A stretch of 5,417 bases of DNA from an uncultured Collinsella sp. (GCA_900549135.1 URNI01000124.1:1-5417), one strand, 5' to 3'; counted from the first letter of the stretch, positions 1 to 5,357 are shown. Made by a program: numbers and translations. Notes: a model not told the origin generated them from the sequence alone.

Positions 1-7
1 CTCACGA

Positions 8-55
8 CGGAGGCCACATTAAGTGGCCTCCTGTTCGTGCGGAACTCGCGATAAA
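8..55 (+). repeat. Dispersed hairpin repeat, copy 1 (intact)
   Basis: A perfect 9-bp stem (9-17 with 23-31, loop ATTAA) is followed by a conserved tail, TTCGTGCGGAACTCGCGATAAA at 34-55. The same unit recurs inverted at 268-315 and, with a damaged stem, at 5147-5190. Positions 19-55 match 5154-5190 at 36 of 37 bases. There is no T-tract after the stem, so it is not a standard intrinsic terminator. The sequence continues into a G/C-rich stretch with a small hairpin (73-77 with 85-89). The function is unknown; a transposase-less repeat or a protein-binding element is possible. Confidence 0.8.
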
Positions 56-236
56 GTTCATATGCGGCCGCTGGCGCCCGGGCAGCGCCGGGGACCTTTC
101 TGTATCGATATAGCTTCTGGGCTGGATCGGCGTCGACAACGTCCGGCAAGGTTAGCCAGCTGCGTCGAATTACCGGCGTGCTTTAGCTGAAAGAAAAAGA
201 TGGTGTGCGGAGCTTTGCTCCGCATTTGGGATGGGA
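56..236. other. Intergenic stretch without a gene; one tight hairpin
   Basis: I find no convincing coding sequence on either strand. The open frames here lack ribosome binding sites and overlap the palindromic repeats. The visible structure is an 8-bp perfect hairpin at 206-224 (TGCGGAGC, loop TTT, GCTCCGCA), followed by only three T on the + strand. It is preceded by an A-rich run (191-200), which on the - strand is a T-rich run beginning six bases after the stem. It could be a weak terminator in either direction, but neither is convincing. Confidence 0.5.
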
Positions 237-372
237 GTCCCTCGGGAGCGGGCGGGCGTATACAAGGTTTATCGCGAGTTCCGCACGAGCCGGAGAGCAC
301 TTAATGTGCTCTCCGTGCGAGCAGGACTGTAGAGCAGGAAACCTTGTATACGCCCGCCCGCTCCCGAGGGAC
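237..372. mobile_element. 136-bp element with perfect 34-bp terminal inverted repeats
   Basis: Positions 237-270 and 339-372 are exact reverse complements over 34 bases (GTCCCTCGGGAGCGGG... against ...CCCGCTCCCGAGGGAC) and enclose a 68-nt core. The core carries most of a copy of the dispersed repeat in inverted orientation, and a nested 10-bp hairpin (291-300 with 306-315). There is no ORF and no obvious target-site duplication (flanks GATGGGAG and ATCTCTCA). The architecture fits a miniature inverted-repeat element or a small invertible segment. A purely structural palindrome is the alternative. Mobility has not been shown. Confidence 0.6.
268..315 (-). repeat. Dispersed hairpin repeat, copy 2 (inverted)
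   Basis: Read on the - strand this copy has a stem GGAGAGCAC-ATTAA-GTGCTCTCC and then a tail TCGTGCGGAACTCGCGATAAA identical to copy 1 over 21 bases. The loop is identical to copy 1. The stem differs in sequence but keeps base pairing on both arms (copy 1 GGAGGCCAC, copy 2 GGAGAGCAC), a compensatory pattern suggesting that the hairpin itself is maintained. Its last bases (AAA, 268-270) merge into the left 34-bp inverted arm of the surrounding element. Confidence 0.8.
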
Positions 373-469
373 ATCTCTCATGCAAAAACTTTTGTCGGGT
401 AAAGTCCGAGGTCAGTGGCGTTTTATACCGAGAAATTCAAAAAAGTTGAAAATTCATTACATATTTGCG
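373..469. other. A/T-rich stretch upstream of the cstA promoter
   Basis: No ORF is seen. A-rich runs at 431-454 lie just upstream of the -35 hexamer, where an UP-type element would be. TTCAA/TTGAA half sites at 436-440 and 446-450 make a small dyad that could be a regulator site. Support is from base composition and position only. Confidence 0.35.
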
Positions 470-498
470 TTGACTTTAGGTAACTAAAGTTTCATACT
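470..498 (+). promoter_or_regulatory. Sigma-70-type promoter for the cstA transcript
   Basis: TTGACT (470-475, five of six consensus bases) and CATACT (493-498, four of six) are separated by exactly 17 bp and preceded by A-rich DNA. Transcription would begin near 505. This gives a leader of about 235 nt, long enough for the leader ORF and attenuator described below. It is the best promoter match I see upstream of cstA. Confidence 0.7.
473..490. promoter_or_regulatory. Operator-like palindrome between -35 and -10
   Basis: ACTTTAG (473-479) and CTAAAGT (484-490) are perfect inverted repeats with a 4-bp centre (GTAA). They overlap the end of the -35 hexamer and fill most of the promoter spacer. 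A protein bound here would block RNA polymerase. The TTAGGTAA stretch loosely resembles half sites of DtxR-type metal regulators, but the right half does not follow that pattern, so I name no regulator. Confidence 0.5.
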
Positions 499-569
499 CC
501 TTTTCAACCACTGGGGGATGTGAACACGCACGGATCGTTCGCATCATGATTGAAGAGGATTTCTTAGAC

Positions 570-614
570 ATGTTCACGCATCAGCTAAACATTATCAGCG
601 TAGTAATTATCTGA
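570..614 (+). CDS. Probable leader peptide rich in isoleucine and valine
   Basis: The 14-codon ORF reads MFTHQLNIISVVII and then TGA. Six of its last seven residues are branched-chain amino acids (four Ile, two Val), the signature of leader peptides that sense charged Ile/Val tRNA in classical attenuators such as those before ilv genes. An AGAGGA Shine-Dalgarno-like sequence (554-559) lies 10 nt before the ATG. An in-frame ATG at 546 would give 22 residues but has no clear ribosome binding site. The ORF lies between a good promoter and an intrinsic terminator, and its stop codon sits inside the right arm of the first of several competing hairpins. GTGAACA (520-526) could pair with TGTTCAC (571-577) and mask the start. 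Translation is inferred; the peptide itself probably has no function. Confidence 0.65.
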   Translation: MFTHQLNIISVVII

Positions 615-704
615 TGCGGGTTAGCACATACAGCTAGCCCGTACGATAACGGGCGGCTGATGAAGATGAGGGCCGTCGAGCGCAACCGACGGCCCTCATT
701 TTTT
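577..704 (+). promoter_or_regulatory. Translation-coupled attenuator of cstA (predicted)
   Basis: Competing pairings follow one another. Hairpin 1:2 is 577-584 with 611-618, perfect 8 bp. Hairpin 2:3 is 616-625 with 633-642, 10 bp including two G-U pairs. Hairpin 3:4 is 631-634 with 656-659 plus 637-642 with 649-654. The antiterminator is 652-657 (GGCGGC) with 672-677 (GCCGTC), one G-U, and it takes up the left arm of the terminator (667-678 with 687-698). Each pairing excludes the next. Inferred logic: a ribosome stalled on the early Ile codons breaks 1:2, allows 2:3, prevents 3:4, and so lets the antiterminator form. A ribosome at the TGA covers 616-625, so 3:4 and the terminator form. A weakness is that the antiterminator has 6 bp against 12 bp in the terminator, so it would have to act kinetically. 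Confidence 0.6.
667..704 (+). terminator. Intrinsic terminator inside the cstA leader
   Basis: A perfect 12-bp stem (TGAGGGCCGTCG at 667-678 with CGACGGCCCTCA at 687-698) has an 8-nt loop and is followed by six T (699-704). It ends 35 nt before the cstA start codon and lies downstream of the only good promoter, so transcription must pass it to express cstA. This makes it an attenuator rather than the end of an upstream gene. A separate small RNA of about 200 nt ending here is the alternative. Confidence 0.85.
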
Positions 705-739
705 ATGTCTGGGAAGTTCTTTTTAGAGGAGGAAATGTA

Positions 740-2629
740 ATGAACGGAGTTTTGCTCATGGTTGTGGCCGCGGCGGTGCTCGCCTGCGGCTATCTGGGCT
801 ATGGCCGATGGCTGGCCAACAAGTGGGGCGTTGACAAAGAGGCCCTCACGCCGGCCAAGCGCATGAAGGACGGCAACAGCTTTTCGCCCGTCTCCGCCTT
901 CACCGCGTTCTCGCACCAGTTCAGCTCGATCTGCGGTGCTGGCCCTGTTACGGGTACGATCGTCGCCATGGCCTTTGGCTGGCTGCCCGTCGTGCTCTGG
1001 GTCCTCGTCGGCGGCATCTTCTTTGGTGCGGTCCACGACTTTGGTGCTCTGTACGCTTCGATGAAGAACAACGGCAAGTCGCTCGCTCAGCTCATCGAGA
1101 AGTACATCGGCAAGACCGGCCGTCGCCTGTTCCTGCTGTTCTGCTGGCTGTTCTGCATCATCGTCATCGCCGCTTTCACCGACATGGTCTGCAAGACGTT
1201 CATGTTCACCCCGGCCGTTGACGCTTCTGGTGCTGCTACCGGTGCCATCGACTTTACCAAGTCCTATGCCGCCGGCTGCGCTGGTACCATCTCCATCCTG
1301 TTCACCTTCGTCGCTATCGCCTTTGGTTGGGCCCAGAAGAAGTTCAACCTCACCGGCGCTGCCGAGTTCGTCACCGGCGTGGTCCTCATGGTTCTCATGT
1401 TCGCCGTCGGTATGCAGTTCCCGGTCTACCTGGATAAGTTCCAGTGGTTCGCCGTCGTCATGGTCTACCTGGTCTTCGCTGGCGCTATGCCCATCCAGAT
1501 GCTCAAGACCCCGCGTGACTACCTCACTTCCATCATGATGATCGTCATGATCGTCTGCGCTGTCCTCGGCATCGTCGTCCTGGGCGTCAACGGTCAGGCC
1601 ACTATCACCGCTCCGGTCTTCACCGGCTTCTCCACTGCCTCCGGCATGATGTTCCCGGTCCTGTTCGTCTCCGTCGCTTGCGGTGCTCTCTCCGGTTTCC
1701 ACAGCCTCGTTTCTTCCGGCACCTCTTCTAAGCAGGTCGAGAAGGAGCAGGACGCCGTCAAGGTCGGTTACGGCGCCATGATCGTCGAGTCCTTCGTCGG
1801 CATCCTTGCCATCATCGTCGCCGGCATCATGTTCTCCGACATGAACACCGCCGGTACCGGCGCCCTCAACGCCGGTGTCGCTTCCACCCCGTTCCAGATC
1901 TTCGCCGCTGGCATCTCCCGCGGTATGCAGGCCTTCGGTGTTGACGGCACGCTTGCTACCGTCTTTATGACCATGAACGTCTCCGCTCTGGCCCTGACCT
2001 CGCTCGACGCCGTCGCCCGCATCGCCCGCACTTCGTTCTCCGAGTTCTTTGCCCAGACCAACGATGCCCTGGCCATCGAGTCCAAGGCCGGCTACATGAA
2101 GGTCCTCGGCAACCCCTGGTTCGCCACGGTCGTTACCCTGCTTCCTGGCCTCGCCCTCGCCTTTGGTGGCTATGCCAACATCTGGCCGCTCTTTGGTGCT
2201 TCCAACCAGCTGCTCGGCGGCATGACCATGATCACCCTCGCCGTGTTCTGCAAGTGCACCGGCCGCAAGGGTTGGATGCTCTACGTGCCCGTCGTCTTCC
2301 TGCTCTGCTGCACCTTCACCTCGCTGGTCCAGAGCGCCATGGGCTGCATGACCGCCGTCCAGGCCTACGGCTTCTTCGGCACCATCCCGGCTACCGCCAC
2401 CACGGCTGCCGTTTCCGTCGCCGCCACCAAGGGTCTGCAGCTCGTCTTCGCCGTCCTGCTGATGGTCCTGGGCCTCATCGTCGCCGTCAACTGCCTCAAG
2501 GAGTTCTTCGGCAAGGAGGCTGGCTCCATGCCTGATGAGGAGCCCGAGTGGTCCGATATGGGCAAGGCCGAGTACGGTCGCGCCGCTGCCGCCGAGGCTC
2601 CCGCTGACGCCGAGGCCGCCAAGGCCTAG
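740..2629 (+). CDS. cstA: CstA-family carbon starvation transporter
   Basis: A 629-residue polytopic membrane protein with about 12-14 hydrophobic segments, for example near 2-21, 82-98, 129-148, 207-225, 263-284, 347-365, 512-531 and 566-585. Family signatures are HQFSSICGAGPVTG (59-72) followed by GAVHDF (96-101), CGALSGFHSLVSSGTSSKQ (314-332), and WPLFGASNQLLGGM (482-495) in the C-terminal CstA domain. Known relatives import peptides or pyruvate during carbon limitation; the substrate here is not shown. The protein is shorter than Escherichia coli CstA (about 700 residues) and ends in a hydrophilic Ala/Glu-rich tail (590-629). AGAGGAGGA (725-733) places the ATG at ideal spacing. Codon use is strongly biased to C- and G-ending codons, suggesting high expression. 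It appears monocistronic: a terminator follows, and expression is probably controlled by the promoter palindrome and the leader attenuator. Confidence 0.95.
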   Translation: MNGVLLMVVAAAVLACGYLGYGRWLANKWGVDKEALTPAKRMKDGNSFSPVSAFTAFSHQFSSICGAGPVTGTIVAMAFGWLPVVLWVLVGGIFFGAVHDFGALYASMKNNGKSLAQLIEKYIGKTGRRLFLLFCWLFCIIVIAAFTDMVCKTFMFTPAVDASGAATGAIDFTKSYAAGCAGTISILFTFVAIAFGWAQKKFNLTGAAEFVTGVVLMVLMFAVGMQFPVYLDKFQWFAVVMVYLVFAGAMPIQMLKTPRDYLTSIMMIVMIVCAVLGIVVLGVNGQATITAPVFTGFSTASGMMFPVLFVSVACGALSGFHSLVSSGTSSKQVEKEQDAVKVGYGAMIVESFVGILAIIVAGIMFSDMNTAGTGALNAGVASTPFQIFAAGISRGMQAFGVDGTLATVFMTMNVSALALTSLDAVARIARTSFSEFFAQTNDALAIESKAGYMKVLGNPWFATVVTLLPGLALAFGGYANIWPLFGASNQLLGGMTMITLAVFCKCTGRKGWMLYVPVVFLLCCTFTSLVQSAMGCMTAVQAYGFFGTIPATATTAAVSVAATKGLQLVFAVLLMVLGLIVAVNCLKEFFGKEAGSMPDEEPEWSDMGKAEYGRAAAAEAPADAEAAKA

Positions 2630-2670
2630 TCAGCTTGATGGACTAACCGTTCCATCCATATGACTCGGAA

Positions 2671-2708
2671 AGATCGGGTCCGCGACTTCGCGGGCTCGGT
2701 CTTTTTTT
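2671..2708 (+). terminator. Intrinsic terminator after cstA
   Basis: A long stem (2671-2684 with 2689-2702) contains three G-U pairs, has the loop ACTT and is closed by CCGCG/CGCGG. It runs into seven T (2702-2708). It lies 42 nt after the cstA stop codon and separates cstA from the next gene. A weaker 6-bp inverted repeat (GATGGA at 2637-2642, TCCATC at 2651-2656) precedes it. Confidence 0.9.
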
Positions 2709-2771
2709 CATGCGAAAGCGGGTGACGCTCGAGTGTTCTCGCAGATGTTTTGCGTGGATAAGGGCGTGCGT

Positions 2772-2798
2772 TGTACCATATAGACGTATATGTGTACA
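2772..2798. promoter_or_regulatory. Inverted repeat just before the second gene
   Basis: TGTACCATATA (2772-2782) and TATATG-T-GTACA (2787-2798) form an 11-bp inverted repeat with a GACG centre and a single one-base bulge. It ends 15 nt before the GTG start and just before the ribosome binding site. It could be an operator or, in RNA, a hairpin controlling access to the start region. I find no convincing -35/-10 pair for this gene between 2709 and 2790. Confidence 0.5.
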
Positions 2799-2813
2799 TA
2801 TGAAAGGGGCCCC

Positions 2814-4988
2814 GTGGCCAAGACGGTATATTCCGATAATCAAAACAATGTCGATGCTTTGGCTGAGCGCCTGAGCAGCCAGACGTCGCTTTCTGCTGAG
2901 CGCGCCAAGCTGGTTGCCTACGACCTGCTCTGCCGCAAGGCGCTCAAGATTAAGTCGAGTGCGCTGGCGCAGATTTTCCGCTCCGTCGATAAGGAGTGCG
3001 ACACCAAGGCGATGCGCGATGAGCTTATCGCGGCAAAGATCGTGACCAAGATCGAGGGTAGCGGCATTAACGGGCGCCCGGCGTTCTATACCATCAATGC
3101 CGAGATCCGCGATGCCCAGGAGCAGCCTGCCGAGTCCGTCGAGGGTTTTGTCGTCGAGGATTCCGCTGACGTGCCTGCTGTGGAAGAAGCTGCTCCGCGT
3201 GAGCATGTCGATACCGATGAGTTGCTCGATGAGAACGTCGTGCGTGCCTTTACGGCCAAGGCAGGACGCGGCGGTTTTGGCGGGGGTGGCAAGCGCGATG
3301 CGCAGCGCCGCGCCCAGCAGGAGCGCTTCCGTCGCGCCGTTGCTCAAAAGGGTGAGACGGATGCTGAGGCTGTTGAGACCGAGGTTGCTGCCGAGTCGCA
3401 GAAGCCCACGAAGGGGCAAAAGCCCGTGGAGGCCCAAGAGCCCAAGCGCCGTCGCGGTGCTCACTTTAAGGCTGCACAGCAGGATGCCGCGCGTGAGGTT
3501 GAAGAGTCTTCTGAGGTTGCAGACGATGTTGAGGAGTCTGCCAAGAAGGCTCCGGGTTCATGCCGTCCCGGACGTGGTTTTGCGGGACGTGCGTATCCCG
3601 TAAAGCGTCAGGAGAAGGGCGAGTCGGTTTCGACCACCCAGGACGAGAAGGCCGTTGAGCCGGTGGCTCGCGAGCAAAAGCCTGTTGAGCCGCAGCTTGA
3701 GGTTGATGCCGAGGCCAAGGGCCAGCAGCCTACTGATGAGCAGACGGAGCAGGGCGCGTCGAGCAAGCCTCGCCGCCGTCGCCATCGTGGGGGCCGCAGT
3801 TTCCATGCCGAGACTGCAACCGAGAAGACCACGCCGCAGAACGAGGATGCGAAGGCCGAGGTTTCTTCGGGGCAGCCTAAGCGCCAGCCGGCGAAGGAGG
3901 GCAAGTTCGATCGTCCGCAGAAGCAGGCGTCTATGCCGAAGCACGAGCGTAATTCCCAGGGCGATTCTAAGCGCAAGTCTCAGAAGAAGCCGGAGTCTGC
4001 CGCAGCAGATACTGCTGCCCAGCAGCCCAAGTCGTCCGTCCACGGCGAGGTCTCGGCGTTTGCCCTTGCCCGCGTTTTAGGCAGGCAGCTGCTCAAGGTT
4101 GTCCCTACGCCTACGGCGCTCTCTATGATCAAGGAGCAGCAGACACAGATCGTAAAGGTCGAGGGCAAGGACGGCAAAAAGGCTCCGCAGCGCACTCAGC
4201 ACAACGAGATGTCCAACCGCAAGATTGCCGAGGAAATCGCAATCATCAAGGCTTGGATCGAGCAGAACCGAGGTGCCGATACGCCGGTTGCCTCGCGCCG
4301 CCAGCGTGCCTACCAGATCTTTAACGACGAGAAGGCTTTTGACGGCAAGCACGGTGAGCGCCTGATCAGGCGTATGACCGAAAAGGGCATTAGCATGCAG
4401 GCGATCAAGGTCGCCCCCAATCGCCCCGTGCACTTTACGGGCTTCTTTACCCTGGGCGCCGACAAGCCGTTCATTATGGTCGAGAACCTGGACACCTACG
4501 ACGAGATCGTCAAGCTGCTGCGTGGCCGCAAGCACGCCAAGCTCTTTGGCATCAAGGTGGGCGGCGTGATTTTTGGCGGCGGATGCAAGGCAAGCGTCTC
4601 GCATGCCCTGGACGATTATCTGGCCGAGATTGGCTATCGCTTTAACTACGTCTACTATGTGGGCGATATCGACCGCGAGGGCGCGCGCATCGTCGAGCAG
4701 GCTCGCAATGCCAATGTGGTTGAGATTCGCCTGCATGCCGGCATGTACCGCGCCATGCTCGCCGAGCATAGGCGTCGCGTGAAGGCCGGCGGCGCGTGCG
4801 AGCCCGCTGCTGCCAACCAGGGCGTGCCGCAGAACCTGGCGGCGACGATTAAGGATCTGCCCATGGTTACGCGCGTGCAGTTCCGCAACGTGCTGCGCGA
4901 GGGCGGGCGTATTCCGCAGGAGATCCTGATGACCGCAGACTATCGGGATGGCGACTCGGGAAGCTTCGACCGCATGCTGAACAATTAG
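2814..4988 (+). CDS. JetD/DUF2220-like Toprim protein with long disordered linker
   Basis: A 724-residue cytoplasmic protein. GTG is the likely start: GAAAGGGG (2802-2809) lies just before it, whereas the in-frame ATG at 2790 has no ribosome binding site and overlaps the upstream inverted repeat. Residues 1-100 form a compact, winged-helix-like domain (assignment uncertain). Residues 101-408 are low-complexity Glu/Lys/Ala/Gln/Pro sequence with basic patches: GRGGFGGGGKR (151-161), KRRRGAHF (211-218), GRGFAGR (253-259) and RRRRHRGGR (320-328). Residues 409-724 resemble the C-terminal domain of Wadjet JetD. Toprim features are MVENLDTYDE with Glu557, FGGG (587-590) and YYVGDIDREG with Asp618 and Asp620. 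Such domains bind Mg2+ and cut or rejoin nucleic acid; JetD is the nuclease of a plasmid-defence complex. No jetA, jetB or jetC is nearby, so the role here is open: DNA or RNA processing, or an orphan defence nuclease. Terminators separate it from its neighbours. Confidence 0.88.
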   Translation: MAKTVYSDNQNNVDALAERLSSQTSLSAERAKLVAYDLLCRKALKIKSSALAQIFRSVDKECDTKAMRDELIAAKIVTKIEGSGINGRPAFYTINAEIRDAQEQPAESVEGFVVEDSADVPAVEEAAPREHVDTDELLDENVVRAFTAKAGRGGFGGGGKRDAQRRAQQERFRRAVAQKGETDAEAVETEVAAESQKPTKGQKPVEAQEPKRRRGAHFKAAQQDAAREVEESSEVADDVEESAKKAPGSCRPGRGFAGRAYPVKRQEKGESVSTTQDEKAVEPVAREQKPVEPQLEVDAEAKGQQPTDEQTEQGASSKPRRRRHRGGRSFHAETATEKTTPQNEDAKAEVSSGQPKRQPAKEGKFDRPQKQASMPKHERNSQGDSKRKSQKKPESAAADTAAQQPKSSVHGEVSAFALARVLGRQLLKVVPTPTALSMIKEQQTQIVKVEGKDGKKAPQRTQHNEMSNRKIAEEIAIIKAWIEQNRGADTPVASRRQRAYQIFNDEKAFDGKHGERLIRRMTEKGISMQAIKVAPNRPVHFTGFFTLGADKPFIMVENLDTYDEIVKLLRGRKHAKLFGIKVGGVIFGGGCKASVSHALDDYLAEIGYRFNYVYYVGDIDREGARIVEQARNANVVEIRLHAGMYRAMLAEHRRRVKAGGACEPAAANQGVPQNLAATIKDLPMVTRVQFRNVLREGGRIPQEILMTADYRDGDSGSFDRMLNN

Positions 4989-4990
4989 CT

Positions 4991-5019
4991 CCGCCGTTCT
5001 ACCGAACGGCGGTCTTCTT
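4991..5019 (+). terminator. Terminator after the Toprim gene
   Basis: A perfect 9-bp stem (CCGCCGTTC at 4991-4999, GAACGGCGG at 5004-5012) with a 4-nt loop begins two bases after the stop codon and is followed by the T-rich but interrupted tail TCTTCTT. It is a good intrinsic terminator by position and stem, with a weaker T-tract than the cstA one. Confidence 0.8.
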
Positions 5020-5025
5020 GACGCT

Positions 5026-5131
5026 GCGAGGGGCCCTGGCACGGCAATCTGACGTTCAACTTCGGCGGCGCGACCAGAAGGTCAGCGCCGCCTTGTTTCA
5101 CGTCACCTTGCCATACCAGGGCCCCTCTCGC
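5026..5131. repeat. 106-nt imperfect palindrome (extended hairpin)
   Basis: The two halves pair along almost the whole length: 5028-5039 with 5116-5127 (12 bp), 5043-5047 with 5108-5112, 5051-5055 with 5100-5104, 5058-5060 with 5095-5097, 5064-5071 with 5085-5092 (8 bp), and 5072-5074 with 5081-5083 beside a short loop. GC at 5026-5027 and 5130-5131 extends the base beyond a small bulge. The interruptions are mostly symmetric 2-3 nt mismatches, as in a decaying long inverted repeat or a structured RNA. It follows the terminator of the Toprim gene directly. There is no ORF of note inside. Confidence 0.75.
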
Positions 5132-5146
5132 TGTCACGTCCAAAAC

Positions 5147-5190
5147 ATCGAGGTTAAGTGGCCTCCTGTTCGTGCGGAACTCGCGACAAA
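5147..5190 (+). repeat. Dispersed hairpin repeat, copy 3 (stem damaged)
   Basis: TTAAGTGGCCTCC followed by the tail TTCGTGCGGAACTCGCGACAAA matches copy 1 at 36 of 37 bases (5154-5190). The left stem arm is reduced to CGAGG: compared with copy 1, the five bases CCACA are missing, so the 9-bp stem cannot form. The preserved tail next to a broken hairpin suggests that the tail may be the conserved or functional part, or that this copy is decaying. Confidence 0.8.
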
Positions 5191-5276
5191 CTTAATGCCC
5201 GGCCCGTCGGGGCCACACGCCATTTTGTAGATGACGGCTCGCTTTTCGGAACGGGGCTGATATTTTCTTGATGTTA
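5191..5276. other. Gene-free stretch after repeat copy 3
   Basis: I see no coding sequence. A 5-bp GC hairpin (GGCCC at 5201-5205, GGGCC at 5210-5214) sits at a distance after the repeat tail similar to the G/C-rich hairpin that follows copy 1, so the repeat unit may extend to about 5214. The remainder has no feature I can support. Confidence 0.4.
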
Positions 5277-5357
5277 GGCGCTCTTGGTCCTAATGGGCTT
5301 GGGGCGCCTTCGCGTTTCCTCAGCTCCGCACCCTTGCGGGTTCTCGAATCCCTCCGC
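5277..5357 (+). other. Structured stretch with G-U-rich hairpin and alternative stems
   Basis: A hairpin pairs 5277-5284 with 5301-5308 and 5286-5290 with 5295-5299, including several G-U pairs that stabilise RNA but not single-stranded DNA of the opposite sense. Downstream, TGCGG (5335-5339) can pair with CCGCA (5326-5330), while the overlapping GCGG (5336-5339) can pair with CCGC (5354-5357); the two are mutually exclusive. This may be a leader or tail RNA whose partner gene lies outside the window. No known riboswitch signature is recognised. Confidence 0.35.

Noticed and set aside
58..300. Short open frames on both strands in the left intergenic region
   Set aside because: They lie mostly within palindromic repeats, lack ribosome binding sites, and their similarity to each other only reflects the inverted repeats.
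8..315. A CRISPR array
   Set aside because: The repeat copies are dispersed and in both orientations, with no regular spacers.
520..535. A CRP-type site (TGTGA) in the cstA leader
   Set aside because: The second half site TCACA is missing at the required spacing, and the position is downstream of the predicted transcription start.
581..1702. A 373-codon open frame on the - strand opposite cstA
   Set aside because: Its product is a low-complexity Asp/Glu/His/Gly string, an antisense shadow of the strongly C/G-ending codons of cstA.
2790..2813. ATG at 2790 as the start of the Toprim gene
   Set aside because: It has no Shine-Dalgarno sequence and lies inside the inverted repeat. The GTG at 2814 follows GAAAGGGG and gives a natural start, MAKTVYS.
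2643..3464. A 273-codon open frame on the - strand across the start of the Toprim gene
   Set aside because: It spans the cstA terminator and the upstream inverted repeat, has a Leu/Arg-rich shadow composition and lies opposite a recognisable gene.
2814..4988. A complete Wadjet defence system
   Set aside because: Only a JetD-like domain is present. No SMC-like JetC, nor JetA or JetB, appears in the window.
4077..5042. A 321-codon open frame on the - strand opposite the Toprim domain
   Set aside because: The + strand codes for clear Toprim motifs; the - strand product resembles no family and runs through the terminator.
5026..5131. An integron attC site
   Set aside because: An RYYYAAC-like box occurs (5054-5060), but there is no matching GTTRRRY partner at the opposite end and no integrase or cassette context.
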